From positions 1,116,001 to 1,180,000 of the forward strand of contig NZ_JBFRBH010000001.1 in the NCBI RefSeq assembly GCF_040932485.1: a DNA stretch of 64,000 nucleotides, read 5' to 3'. Shown one piece after another: positions 35,298-44,743 of this stretch. The notes beneath the pieces were generated by a model. The model searched no databases, had not been told where the DNA came from, and worked only from the letters and a program-made list of their open reading frames with translations. The position numbers and the translations under genes were made by a program. Origin of the DNA: Gymnodinialimonas sp. 202GB13-11. Its GTDB lineage: Bacteria; Pseudomonadota; Alphaproteobacteria; Rhodobacterales; Rhodobacteraceae. Positions within the stretch are counted from its first letter, which is position 1. Every line of letters starts with the position of its first letter.

Positions 35298-36191
35298 TCA
35301 GCCCGCGAGTGGCCAGTAAAAGTCTGGCGGCAAGCCAGCTTCGGCGCGCTTTTCTTCGTTGAACGGCGGTTTCAGGGCACCGTGGAAATAGCGTTGAACC
35401 AGATCGTGAAACGCCTCTTTCGGTTCGATGTCATGGCGACCACACAGGAAGTGGAACCATTTTGACCCATAGGCGACGTGGTGTACCTCTTCTGCGTAAA
35501 TCACGTTCAGGGCGTCCACGGCCTGAACCGCCGCCGGATCATCTTTGGCTTTCTGAAACGTCGCGATCATCGACGGCGTCACATCAAGCCCACGTGCCTC
35601 CAACACCATCGGCACGACGGCCAGCCGTCCCATGAGATCTTCGGCAGTATCCTCCGCCGCGCGCCACATACCGGCATGGGCGGGCAAGGCACCATAATGG
35701 CTGCCCATCGCCTCCAAGCAGTCGTCCATCAGATTGAAATGTTTGGACTCTTCGTCGGCGGCCTTCACCCAATCATCGAAGAACCCGATTGGCATGGGCG
35801 TATCAGAGAACCGCGCGATGATGTCCCAATGCAGATCAACCGCGTTCAACTCGATATGCGCAACCGCATGGAGGATCGCCATGCGTCCTGCGGTCGAGCC
35901 TGGCTTGCGGCGCGGTACATCACGGGGGTCGAGCAATTCCGGCGCATCCGGACGCGCGGGCTGATCGGGCGGCGTGGCCGTTCCAATCTCCGGTACCTCA
36001 CCCGCCGCCCGAGCGGCCTGCCAAGTCGCGGCATAGTCCCGCGACAGGGCTGTCTTTTCGCGGGCGTGCGCGGTTCGCAGAACATCGTCTGCCATCTGAG
36101 CCAGAGGTTTCATATGCCCCGTCTCTGCTGTCCCGCGAGCTCGGTCAAGGGGGGTAGGTGAGGCGCTTAGCAGCCTCACCACCTCGTTCAC
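35298..36191 (-). CDS. DUF455 ferritin-like protein
   Basis: 297 residues. A ferritin-like four-helix domain with likely di-iron ligands in AILHAVAHIELNAVDLHWD, DEESKHFNLMDDCLE and YAEEVHHVAYG, the pattern of DUF455, which is related to MiaE-type hydroxylases. Substrate unknown. A Pro/Asp-rich stretch (about 65-95) lies ahead of the domain. Its start overlaps the upstream peroxiredoxin stop by 4 bases, which couples the two and suggests an oxidative-stress or oxygenase context. Confidence 0.85.
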   Translation of the reverse strand: MNEVVRLLSASPTPLDRARGTAETGHMKPLAQMADDVLRTAHAREKTALSRDYAATWQAARAAGEVPEIGTATPPDQPARPDAPELLDPRDVPRRKPGSTAGRMAILHAVAHIELNAVDLHWDIIARFSDTPMPIGFFDDWVKAADEESKHFNLMDDCLEAMGSHYGALPAHAGMWRAAEDTAEDLMGRLAVVPMVLEARGLDVTPSMIATFQKAKDDPAAVQAVDALNVIYAEEVHHVAYGSKWFHFLCGRHDIEPKEAFHDLVQRYFHGALKPPFNEEKRAEAGLPPDFYWPLAG

Positions 36192-36649
36192 AGCGCTTGC
36201 GCGGCTTCTAGTACCGCCTCAGCATGTCCGGGCACTTTCACTTTGCGCCAGACCTGCGCGACCTTGCCCTCACCATCGATAAGGAACGTGGCACGCTCGA
36301 TCCCCATAGATTTCTTGCCGTACATGTTCTTCTCAACCCACACACCGTATTGCTCGCACACATCGCTTTCGGCGTCGGAGACGAGCGCGACTCCGAGCTC
36401 ATGTTTGGCAACGAACTTGTCATGCTTCGCCACGGTATCTTTCGAAATGCCAATGACTTGCGTGTTCGCGGCATCAAAGTCGGCCCCGAGGCCAGTGAAG
36501 GCAATCGCCTCCTTCGTGCAGCCGGGCGTGTCATCGCGCGGGTAAAAATAGAGCACCACCTTTTTCGGGCGCAGGGATGAGAGGCTGATCGTTCCCCCTC
36601 CGTCACGGGGCAGGTCGAATTCTGGGGCGGCGTCACCGATTACGGGCAT
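36188..36649 (-). CDS. bcp: thioredoxin-dependent peroxiredoxin, Bcp/PrxQ type, single-cysteine variant
   Basis: 153 residues from the ATG at 36649 (AAAGGAT upstream). The peroxidatic Cys44 is in PRDDTPGCTKEAIAF. The usual resolving cysteine five residues later is Ala49-like here, and the only other cysteine is about 97 (ESDVCEQYGV). It reduces hydroperoxides in the cytosol; the resolving partner could be Cys97 or another thiol. Co-translated with the DUF455 gene and divergent from the large AsmA-like gene. Confidence 0.92.
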   Translation of the reverse strand: MPVIGDAAPEFDLPRDGGGTISLSSLRPKKVVLYFYPRDDTPGCTKEAIAFTGLGADFDAANTQVIGISKDTVAKHDKFVAKHELGVALVSDAESDVCEQYGVWVEKNMYGKKSMGIERATFLIDGEGKVAQVWRKVKVPGHAEAVLEAAQAL

Positions 36650-36740
36650 GGATCTATCCTTTTTTCTGCGCGGCACTGGTGCCGATCGGGTTTGCAAGCT
36701 AGGCGGATTGCAGACAGATTAAAGGGCAACGCAACAACGG

Positions 36741-39700
36741 ATGGTAGGGCCGCACACGCGGATGGAGCAGACCGAAGCCACCCAACCTGAAACACCACGG
36801 CCTCGGCGGCGGTTCTGGATCCGCGCGCTGGCAATTGTTGTGTTCGTTTTGCTGATCCCGGTCGCGGCACTCTGGCTGCGTTTGACTGTTGCCCCGATGG
36901 CCGTGCCGGAAGGCATTCAAAGCCGTATCGAAACCCGCATCAACGATGCGATGACAATCGGCGATGTGAGTGTCGGCAATATGGTGCTGGCCTTGCCGCA
37001 GGGCGGGCGTGCACCGGCCTTCGAATTTCGGGAAGTCGCCGTCACCACTCCCGACGGCGAAGTACGAGCCGCATTTCCAGGCCTGCGCGTTCGGGTCGCC
37101 CCCGGCCCATTGCTGGCGGGGCAAATGCGCGTTCGCCAAGTTGTCGTCTCAGATGCAGGGCTAAACCTTCGGCGCGGCGCTGATGGACGGTTCGATCTCG
37201 ATTTTGGCGGGGTCCAAGATGGGCCAGCCCGTGAACCGGAAGGGGGCGACGTAAGCCTGACCGACACGCTGTCACGCTTGGATCAGATGTTTTCCGCGCC
37301 CGTATTTTCGCAGCTTCAGGAAGTGCGCGGCGAAGGGATGGCCGTAAGCCTCGCCGATGAGTTGACGGGTCGCGACCTGAGATTGCACGACGCCGTCATG
37401 CAGCTGGAACGGCGCAGGGATGGCCTCGCCATATCAGTGGGTGGCCGACTTGCAGGCAGCCGTGACGCAGTGATTGATATCGCGTTGTCGCGGAACGCGC
37501 GTGAGGGCGAAACCGAAGTCTCTATGGAGTTCGTGAACCTTGCGGCCCGCGATCTTGCCGCCAGCAGCCCGGCACTGGCATGGCTCGATCTGATGCGGGC
37601 GCCAATCGACGGGGAATTATCGGCCATTTTGGCAGATGACGGATCGCTTGGCGCGGTGGATGGCGATTTGCGGGTTGCCGCAGGTGTTTTGAGCCTGCCG
37701 GGGCAGGAGGAACCCACGCCTTTTGACGCCATGACGGCTCGTATCGCCTACGACCCCGAGGCACGGCGGGCCATCTTGCAGGAGGTTATGCTCGCGTCCC
37801 AGCAACTCTCGTTCAATGGCACGGGGCATGCGGATGTGGCCCCCGACGGGTCGCATTACACCGGGCAATTCTCTCTCAGCAACATCGCGGCTGATCCGGA
37901 TGGCCTGTTCGATGCGGCGCTCGACATCGACGGAGCAGCCGTTGATTTGCGCCTGTCGCTTGGCGAAACGGTTGTGGCCGAGATTGGGCGCGCAGTCGTC
38001 TATGATGGCGATTTGCGCGCGATGGTCGATGGCACCCTGACCGCCGCGCCCGAGGGATTAAGCCTGGCCTTTAATGCGCAGCTTGCCGAGGCTGATCTTG
38101 AGACGATCCTTGCCTATTGGCCTCGTCAGGCCATCCCCAACACGCGGTGGTGGGTCACGGAGCGCATGATCGCAGGTCGCGCCGAAGGCGTGGATTTCGC
38201 CTTTCGCGGTGCGCCTGACGCGGCCGACAGAATGGAGCTGTCGTTTGATTTCGCAGATGCCGATATTCGCGCCGTCCCCGCCGGCCCACCAATACGAAAC
38301 GCATCTGGTTTCCTGACTCTACAGGATTCGCGGCTTGTCGTTGGCCTTGATGCCGGTGCCGTATTGGCGGAAGGGCAATCAGGCGGCGCAGGCTTGGCGG
38401 GCTCCCACATGGTGATTGAGGATGTCTCGGTTCCCGGCCCGTTGGCCGCGTTTGATCTTTCCATTGCAGGCGATTTGACCGACGTGATGCACGTGCTTGC
38501 TGGTCCGCCATTCGCCGTACTGGAAACCAGCGGTTACACCCCCGAAGAGATTGGAACAGGCCAGATCAGCGCAAACGTTCAGCTTGCCACTCATCTTGTG
38601 CAGCGTGACGCAGATGCGGGGCTGGACGGGCTGGATATTGACGTTGACGGGATTGTAACGGGCTTTCGTGCCACGGAACTGGTGCCCGACCGGACCCTCG
38701 TCGCGGATCGCATGACCATACGAATGAACCCGGAGGAGCTTGCGATCGGCGGGCGGGCAGCCCTCGACGGCGTTCCTGTCAGCGGGCAATGGTCCGTCCG
38801 TCTGGCCGAAGAAGCGGATCCCGGCAGTCTGGTGCAGGCGCGGGCAACGTTGAACCGGCAGTCTTTGGCCACGTTTGGCGTAGAGCTGCCAGATTGGTTG
38901 ATGTCAGGGCAGGGGGCCGCTGACCTGACTGTTTTCCTGCGCGCCAATGGTGCTGCAACGATGCAGGTCCGCTCCGATCTCGACGGCATTGGCCTTGCCA
39001 TCCCCCCTCTTGCGTGGCGATTGCCCGAGGGGCAGACGGGAACGTTCAGCGCTGATATACGCCTCGGGACCAATCCGGAGGTTCGGCAAATCGGCCTGCA
39101 GGGCGCGGGGCTAACCCTGGATGGCGCGATCAGTTTCACCGAGAATGGATATCTCAACCGCTTCTCCGCCGGGCAATTCCAGCTTGGATCGTGGCTGGAT
39201 GTGCGCGGTGGGCTCGTCGGGCGCGGCGCTCAGGCCCCGGCGATAGAGATTTCCGGCGGCACGCTCGATTTCCGCACCATGCCGTCGCTCGCCAGCACCG
39301 GTGGTTCCTCCAGCGGCGACATCGGCCCCCTCGATATCTCGCTCGACCGGATGCAGATCACGGCAGGCATAGCGTTGACCGGCCTGCGTGCAGATCTGAA
39401 CGGTGCCACGATGAGTGGTGATTTCAGGGGTCGTGTGAACGATGCCGTCGCCGTCAACGGGCAGCTTGTTCCAAGCCCCAACGGGCCATCTGTAAGGATG
39501 CAGTCCGACGATGGCGGCGCGGTGCTGCGGGCGGCCAATATCATCACAAACATCCATGGCGGGCCGTTCGACCTGATCCTCGCCGCACGCCCGGAGCAGG
39601 GGCAATACGATGGGCAAGTCACCATTGACAGCCCGCGCCTGCGCGACGCGCCTGTCATGGCGGAAATCCTGAACCTGATCTCAGTTGTTGGCTTGCTTGA

Positions 39701-40061
39701 GCAATTGGGCGGTGAAGGGATCAATATGGGCGAAGTGAACGCCCGCTTCCGCGTCACACCGGACCGGATCACAGTCACTGAAGGCGCCGCCGTCGGCCCT
39801 GCCATGGGCATATCTATGGACGGGGTCTACGATGTCGCGTCCGAGCGGTATGAGATGCAAGGCGTGGTCTCGCCCTTCTACATCGTGAACGGCCTGTTCG
39901 GTGCGCTCTTTGCCACACGTCGCGAGGGGCTATTTGGCTTCAATTATCGTGTGATTGGTGATGCTGAAGATACCCGCGTTTCGGTCAATCCCCTCTCGAT
40001 CCTGACCCCCGGCATCTTCCGAGAGATTTTCCGCGCCCCGCCGCCTGACTTCAGCGAGTAG
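36741..40061 (+). CDS. large AsmA/YhdP-like membrane-anchored protein (DUF3971)
   Basis: 1106 residues (or 1099 from the Met at 36762). A single N-terminal helix (about 26-48) anchors a very long periplasmic region rich in beta strands, with a DUF3971-like middle part (about 350-800) and an AsmA-type C-terminal region (LDISLDRMQITAG, VNGLFGALFATRREG). Architecture equals YhdP/AsmA/TamB bridge-like proteins that carry phospholipids between inner and outer membranes in gamma-proteobacteria; that role is inferred here. queA starts 6 bases after its stop, a common arrangement in the order. Confidence 0.85.
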   Translation: MVGPHTRMEQTEATQPETPRPRRRFWIRALAIVVFVLLIPVAALWLRLTVAPMAVPEGIQSRIETRINDAMTIGDVSVGNMVLALPQGGRAPAFEFREVAVTTPDGEVRAAFPGLRVRVAPGPLLAGQMRVRQVVVSDAGLNLRRGADGRFDLDFGGVQDGPAREPEGGDVSLTDTLSRLDQMFSAPVFSQLQEVRGEGMAVSLADELTGRDLRLHDAVMQLERRRDGLAISVGGRLAGSRDAVIDIALSRNAREGETEVSMEFVNLAARDLAASSPALAWLDLMRAPIDGELSAILADDGSLGAVDGDLRVAAGVLSLPGQEEPTPFDAMTARIAYDPEARRAILQEVMLASQQLSFNGTGHADVAPDGSHYTGQFSLSNIAADPDGLFDAALDIDGAAVDLRLSLGETVVAEIGRAVVYDGDLRAMVDGTLTAAPEGLSLAFNAQLAEADLETILAYWPRQAIPNTRWWVTERMIAGRAEGVDFAFRGAPDAADRMELSFDFADADIRAVPAGPPIRNASGFLTLQDSRLVVGLDAGAVLAEGQSGGAGLAGSHMVIEDVSVPGPLAAFDLSIAGDLTDVMHVLAGPPFAVLETSGYTPEEIGTGQISANVQLATHLVQRDADAGLDGLDIDVDGIVTGFRATELVPDRTLVADRMTIRMNPEELAIGGRAALDGVPVSGQWSVRLAEEADPGSLVQARATLNRQSLATFGVELPDWLMSGQGAADLTVFLRANGAATMQVRSDLDGIGLAIPPLAWRLPEGQTGTFSADIRLGTNPEVRQIGLQGAGLTLDGAISFTENGYLNRFSAGQFQLGSWLDVRGGLVGRGAQAPAIEISGGTLDFRTMPSLASTGGSSSGDIGPLDISLDRMQITAGIALTGLRADLNGATMSGDFRGRVNDAVAVNGQLVPSPNGPSVRMQSDDGGAVLRAANIITNIHGGPFDLILAARPEQGQYDGQVTIDSPRLRDAPVMAEILNLISVVGLLEQLGGEGINMGEVNARFRVTPDRITVTEGAAVGPAMGISMDGVYDVASERYEMQGVVSPFYIVNGLFGALFATRREGLFGFNYRVIGDAEDTRVSVNPLSILTPGIFREIFRAPPPDFSE

Positions 40062-40067
40062 ACCTGC

Positions 40068-41123
40068 ATGAAACTGGACGATTTCGATTTCGATCTGCCC
40101 GAACGGCTGATCGCCACGCGACCTGCTCAGCCGCGCTCGTCAGCGAAACTGCTGCTGGCCAACGGAGATATGATTGCCGACAAAACGGTCACCGATCTTC
40201 CCGATGTGCTGCGCCCTGGCGACCGTCTCATCCTGAACGACACCCGCGTTATCCCCGCACGTCTGACCGGCGAACGCCCCCGCATGACACCCGAAGGTGA
40301 AGTGCGCGCCAAGATCGAAGTGACGTTACTTGAGCCGCAAGCTGATGGGAGCTGGTCTGCCTTGGGCAAACCCATGCGCAAGTTGAAGCTTGGTGAGAAA
40401 ATCATATTTAGCAAAGATCTGGAGGCCGAAGTTCATACAATGGATGAAGGCTTGCACCTCCGCTTCAACCTCACCGGCGATGATTTCGACGCCGCCCTGA
40501 ACGCCGCCGGCGCCATGCCTTTGCCGCCCTATATCGCGGGCAAGCGCGCCCCGGATGAGCGCGACAAGGATGATTACCAAACCATCTGGGCCAAGCGCGC
40601 CGGTGCGGTCGCCGCCCCAACAGCCAGCCTCCATTTCGATGAAGCCTTGATGGAGGCGATCAAATCGCGCGGTATCGATGTGACCTTCGTCACCCTGCAT
40701 GTCGGGGCCGGAACTTTCCTGCCTGTGAAGGTCGAAGACGTCACCACGCACAAGATGCACGCCGAATGGGGCGAAGTGCGTGAAGAGGCTGCGGCTGAGA
40801 TGAACGCCACCCGCGCCGCCGGCGGGCGGATCATTCCCGTGGGGACAACCGCCCTGCGCCTGATCGAAAGCGCCGCAAACGATGACGGCACGATGCAAGC
40901 GTTCGAAGGCACGACCGAGATTTTCATCTACCCTGGCTATCGCTGGAAGATCACTGACGCGCTGATGACCAACTTCCACCTGCCCAAATCAACTCTGCTC
41001 ATGCTCGTCTCCGCCCTGATGGGGCAGGACACGATCCGGTCCGTTTACGACCACGCTGTCGCAAACGACTATCGGTTTTTCTCTTACGGCGACGCTTCCT
41101 TGCTAATCCCGTCGCGAATCTGA
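40068..41123 (+). CDS. queA: S-adenosylmethionine:tRNA ribosyltransferase-isomerase
   Basis: 351 residues. QueA moves the ribosyl part of SAM onto preQ1 in tRNA to give epoxyqueuosine. Start [20 protein letters not shown], the [10 protein letters not shown] segment, [11 protein letters not shown], and [16 protein letters not shown] are conserved signatures; length is normal. It probably shares a transcript with the AsmA-like gene. tgt is not in this window. Confidence 0.96.
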   Translation: MKLDDFDFDLPERLIATRPAQPRSSAKLLLANGDMIADKTVTDLPDVLRPGDRLILNDTRVIPARLTGERPRMTPEGEVRAKIEVTLLEPQADGSWSALGKPMRKLKLGEKIIFSKDLEAEVHTMDEGLHLRFNLTGDDFDAALNAAGAMPLPPYIAGKRAPDERDKDDYQTIWAKRAGAVAAPTASLHFDEALMEAIKSRGIDVTFVTLHVGAGTFLPVKVEDVTTHKMHAEWGEVREEAAAEMNATRAAGGRIIPVGTTALRLIESAANDDGTMQAFEGTTEIFIYPGYRWKITDALMTNFHLPKSTLLMLVSALMGQDTIRSVYDHAVANDYRFFSYGDASLLIPSRI

Positions 41124-41186
41124 CAGACGCGCGGTCTCGGCCCGTGGCAATCGGGGCGCTTCACTTGGCCAGCACGGGAGGCCCAG

Positions 41187-42488
41187 ATGTTCACAGTTAT
41201 CCGCACGGCCTGGGCGCTTCTGCTTGGCATGTTCCTTCTGCAGATCGGCAATGGCTTGCAGGGCACCCTGATGGGCGTGCGCGGCGCGATTGAGGGGTTC
41301 TCGACGTTTGAGCTTTCGCTGATCGGTTCGGCCTATTTCGTGGGCTTCCTCGGCGGCTCTCGGATGGCCCCTAAATTCATCGCGTCGGTCGGGCATGTCC
41401 GGGTCTTTGCGGCGCTCGGCTCGTTCATCTCCGCAATCGTCATCACCTATCCCATCGTCACGGAAGCATGGGCGTGGATGTTGCTGCGTGTGGGCTTGGG
41501 CTTCTGCCTGTCTGGTGTCTACGTCACGGCAGAAAGCTGGCTGAACAACTCGGCCACCAATGAGACGCGGGGACAATCGCTCTCGGCCTATATGCTAATG
41601 CAGATGATGGGCCTCGTGGCGGGGCAGGGCATTCTGGCGGCTGGCGATCCGTCGGGCTGGATCCTGTTCATCATCCCGTCCATCCTCGTCTCCCTCAGCT
41701 TTGCGCCCATCCTTCTCTCGGCCGTTCCGACCCCGGCGATTGAGGCAACGCGCCCAATGTCGCTGCGACAGGTCTACGATGCCTCGCCGTTCGCCGTCAT
41801 CGGCATGTTGTTCATGGGCGGCGTGTTCGCAGGGCAATTTGCGATGGCGCCCGTCTACGCAACCGAAGTGGGCCTTAGCCTCGGGCAATTGTCCGTTTTC
41901 ATTTCGTCCTTCTTCATTGGCGCCATCGTGCTGCAATATCCTATCGGCTGGATGTCCGACCGTATGGACCGCCGGACTTTGATCATCGGTGCCTCTGCCC
42001 TCGGCGCTGCCGTTGCTATGGCTGGCGTCTTCTTGGCCGACAGCTATCTGGCGCTCCTGATTATCGCGGCACTGTCCGGTGGTTTAGCACAGCCACTCTA
42101 CGCCCTGCTGCTGGCTTACCTGAACGACTACCTCGCTGTCGAAGATATGCCCGCCGCCTCCGGTGGTATGATCTTCGTCAACGGCATTGGGGCCATTGCC
42201 GGTCCACCTATCATGGGTCTTCTCATGGGCCAGATCGGGCCGGGCGGGTTTTGGTTATTCCTCGCCGCGGTGTTGGGGGGCGTGGCGGCCTACGGTATCT
42301 ACCGGATGACCCAGCGCGTTTCGGCCTATGTGGAAGAGGATAATTACGATAGCGTACCATACGCCAACATCATGCCCGGCGCGGCGTCAGCCGTGGCCGT
42401 TGAAACGGCGCAAGAGCTCTACATCGAGGCCGCCGAAGAGATGGCCGAAGAGGGCGGAGACGATGCGGAGGAGGAGACCCACCTATGA
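41187..42488 (+). CDS. MFS transporter, YcaD-like
   Basis: 433 residues, 12 predicted helices. Features of the YcaD-type subgroup: GSAYFVGFLGGS in helix 2, the ESWLNNSATNETRGQSLSAY segment between helices 4 and 5, and LQYPIGWMSDRMDRR in the central loop. A C-terminal cytosolic tail is strongly acidic (last ~35 residues). Substrate unknown. It overlaps the following DUF924 gene by 4 bases. Confidence 0.85.
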   Translation: MFTVIRTAWALLLGMFLLQIGNGLQGTLMGVRGAIEGFSTFELSLIGSAYFVGFLGGSRMAPKFIASVGHVRVFAALGSFISAIVITYPIVTEAWAWMLLRVGLGFCLSGVYVTAESWLNNSATNETRGQSLSAYMLMQMMGLVAGQGILAAGDPSGWILFIIPSILVSLSFAPILLSAVPTPAIEATRPMSLRQVYDASPFAVIGMLFMGGVFAGQFAMAPVYATEVGLSLGQLSVFISSFFIGAIVLQYPIGWMSDRMDRRTLIIGASALGAAVAMAGVFLADSYLALLIIAALSGGLAQPLYALLLAYLNDYLAVEDMPAASGGMIFVNGIGAIAGPPIMGLLMGQIGPGGFWLFLAAVLGGVAAYGIYRMTQRVSAYVEEDNYDSVPYANIMPGAASAVAVETAQELYIEAAEEMAEEGGDDAEEETHL

Positions 42489-43057
42489 CAAGCGCCAAAG
42501 ATGTTGTCGCCTTCTGGCACGAGGCGGGGCCTGAAAAATGGTACGCCAAGGATGATGCGTTTGATCAGGCGATCCGTGACCAGTTCGGCGCGGCTTGGAA
42601 GGCGGCGCATGACGGCGGCCTGCGCAATTGGGCCGTAGACGCCGAAGGTGCGCTTGGCTTAGTCATCCTGCTTGACCAGTTTCCACGCAACATGTTCCGT
42701 GATGATCCGCGCGCCTACGCAACTGACGCAGCAGCGCTTGAGGTCTCCGGTCAGATGATCGCCAATGGATGGGATCGCCAGATTGACGAGCCCATGCGCC
42801 AGTTCGTCTACATGCCGTTCATGCATTCTGAGGAAATGGCCCATCAGGAAATCTGCATCGATCTGATGGAAAGCCGGATGGAGGAGGGGAACAACGCCCT
42901 CCACGCCCGCGTGCACCGGGAAATCATCGCGCGCTTTGGCCGGTTTCCCTACCGTAATGGTCCGCTGGAGCGTGGCATGACAGCGGAAGAACAGACCTTC
43001 ATTGATGAGGGTGGCTACGGCGCGATCCTGCGAGAGATTGAGGCATCTGACGCCTAA
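42485..43057 (+). CDS. DUF924 family protein
   Basis: 190 residues, alpha-helical, cytosolic. Matches DUF924: FWHEAGPEKWYAKDDAFD at the start, LGLVILLDQFPRNMFR in the middle, YMPFMHSEEMAHQE and RFGRFPYRN later. Function is unknown although the family is very widespread. Coupled by a 4-base overlap to the MFS gene; dihydrolipoyl dehydrogenase follows after 152 bases. Confidence 0.9.
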   Translation: MTSAKDVVAFWHEAGPEKWYAKDDAFDQAIRDQFGAAWKAAHDGGLRNWAVDAEGALGLVILLDQFPRNMFRDDPRAYATDAAALEVSGQMIANGWDRQIDEPMRQFVYMPFMHSEEMAHQEICIDLMESRMEEGNNALHARVHREIIARFGRFPYRNGPLERGMTAEEQTFIDEGGYGAILREIEASDA

Positions 43058-43209
43058 AGCTCACGTCGATCAGCGGGCGGCAACGGCTTGCAACAAGCCT
43101 TGCGCTGGGTGCAACCCGGCCTGCGACCTAGCGTCAATTGTCGCTGCCATCCGGATAGTTTAACGTTGAACAAATGCTTCAAACAGACTCTGCCGGAAGG
43201 AACGACCCC

Positions 43210-44607
43210 ATGGCTGCACAGAATTTCGACGTTATCGTAATCGGCGCAGGACCCGGCGGCTACGTTGCCGCGATCCGCGCCAGCCAGCTTGGCCTGAAGA
43301 CGGCGATTGTGGAACGCGAGCATATGGGCGGTATCTGTCTCAACTGGGGCTGTATCCCGACGAAGGCGATGCTGCGTTCGTCTGAGGTGTTTCATCTGAT
43401 GCATCGGGCGAAGGAATTCGGCCTGAAGGCGGACGGGATTGGGTACGACCTGAATGCCGTCGTCGACCGTTCGCGCAAGGTCGCCAAGCAGCTTTCGGGC
43501 GGCGTGGCGCATCTGATGAAGAAGAACAAAGTCACCACGATCATGGGCGAGGCGACGATCCCGGCCAAGGGCAAGGTCTCGGTCAAGACCGACAAGGGCA
43601 CCGAAGAGCTTACGGCCAAGAACATCATCCTCGCCACCGGCGCTCGTGCGCGGGAATTGCCGGGACTGGAGGCCGATGGCAAGCGGGTCTGGACCTACAA
43701 GGCCGCGCTGACTCCGCCGCATATGCCGAAGAAACTGCTGGTGATTGGCTCCGGCGCCATCGGCATCGAATTCGCCAGCTTCTACAACACGCTTGGCGCC
43801 GACACGACCGTGGTCGAGGTCATGGATCGCGTGCTGCCGGTGGAAGATGAGGAGATCTCCGCCTTCGCGAAGAAGTCGTTTGAGAAGCAGGGGATGAAGA
43901 TCCTGCAGAAGGCAATGGTCAAGCAGCTTGATCGCAGCGCGGACAAGGTCACGGCCCATATCGAGGTGGGCGGCAAGGTCGAGAAGCATGATTTTGATAC
44001 CGTGATCTCTGCCGTTGGGATCGTTGGCAATGTCGAAAATCTAGGGCTGGAAGCCTTGGGTGTGAAGATCGACCGGACCCATGTTGTGACGGATGAGTTC
44101 TGCCGCACGGGAGTAGAGGGTCTTTATGCCATCGGCGATATCGCGGGCGCGCCCTGGTTGGCGCACAAGGCCAGCCACGAGGGTGTGATGGTGGCCGAGT
44201 TGATCGCGGGCAAGAACAATGTCCATCCGATCAAGCCGGAAAGCATCGCGGGTTGCACTTATTGCCATCCGCAGGTGGCTTCTGTGGGCCTCAGCGAAGC
44301 AAAGGCCAAGGAGAAGGGCTACAAGGTCAAGGTCGGGCGCTTCCCGTTCATCGGCAATGGCAAGGCGATTGCGCTGGGCGAGCCTGAGGGCATGATCAAG
44401 ACCGTGTTCGACGAGAAAACCGGCGAGCTTCTGGGCGCGCATATGATCGGGGCAGAGGTCACGGAACTAATCCAGGGCTATGTCGTGGGCCAGAAACTGG
44501 AGACCACGGAAGAGGATCTGATGGAGACGGTCTTCCCGCATCCGACGCTCAGCGAGATGATGCACGAGAGCGTGCTGGATGCCTATGATCGGGTGATCCA
44601 TATCTGA
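43210..44607 (+). CDS. lpdA: dihydrolipoyl dehydrogenase
   Basis: 465 residues from the ATG at 43210 (GGAAGGAACG upstream). E3 flavoenzyme that reoxidises dihydrolipoamide of 2-oxoacid dehydrogenase complexes and passes electrons to NAD+. FAD motif VIVIGAGPGGYVAA, redox pair Cys43/Cys48 in GGICLNWGCIPTKAM, NAD motif VIGSGAIGIEFA, and the His-Glu pair in PHPTLSEMMHES. The E1 and E2 subunits are not nearby, so which complex it serves is not visible. Confidence 0.95.
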   Translation: MAAQNFDVIVIGAGPGGYVAAIRASQLGLKTAIVEREHMGGICLNWGCIPTKAMLRSSEVFHLMHRAKEFGLKADGIGYDLNAVVDRSRKVAKQLSGGVAHLMKKNKVTTIMGEATIPAKGKVSVKTDKGTEELTAKNIILATGARARELPGLEADGKRVWTYKAALTPPHMPKKLLVIGSGAIGIEFASFYNTLGADTTVVEVMDRVLPVEDEEISAFAKKSFEKQGMKILQKAMVKQLDRSADKVTAHIEVGGKVEKHDFDTVISAVGIVGNVENLGLEALGVKIDRTHVVTDEFCRTGVEGLYAIGDIAGAPWLAHKASHEGVMVAELIAGKNNVHPIKPESIAGCTYCHPQVASVGLSEAKAKEKGYKVKVGRFPFIGNGKAIALGEPEGMIKTVFDEKTGELLGAHMIGAEVTELIQGYVVGQKLETTEEDLMETVFPHPTLSEMMHESVLDAYDRVIHI

Positions 44608-44624
44608 GGCGCTTGGGCCAGCTA

Positions 44625-44655
44625 CTCACGCGTGAGCAGAGGTATTACACCTCTG
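44625..44655. other. palindrome and small hairpin after lpdA
   Basis: CTCACGCGTGAG (44625-44636) is a perfect 12-base palindrome. Directly adjoining it, CAGAGGT and ACCTCTG (44637-44643, 44649-44655) form a 7-bp hairpin with a 5-base loop, followed by an AT-rich stretch unlike the surroundings. Possibly an lpdA transcript-end structure. Confidence 0.4.
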
Positions 44656-44690
44656 ATAAATAACTAAAATCACGTTATAGTATAAGAATG

Positions 44691-44724
44691 AAAACGGGCG
44701 CTGCGGTGAAGCAGCGCCCGTTTT
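44691..44724. terminator. bidirectional rho-independent terminator
   Basis: A perfect 14-bp stem, AAAACGGGCGCTGC with GCAGCGCCCGTTTT, with a GGTGAA loop. The A and T ends serve both strands. It separates the convergent lpdA and von Willebrand genes. Confidence 0.92.
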
Positions 44725-44743
44725 CCGTTTCGTATCCGATCGT

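Noticed and set aside
43085-43099. Terminator after the DUF924 gene
   Set aside because: GGCTTG-CAA-CAAGCC is a 6-bp stem with a 3-base loop and no T run; too weak to call.
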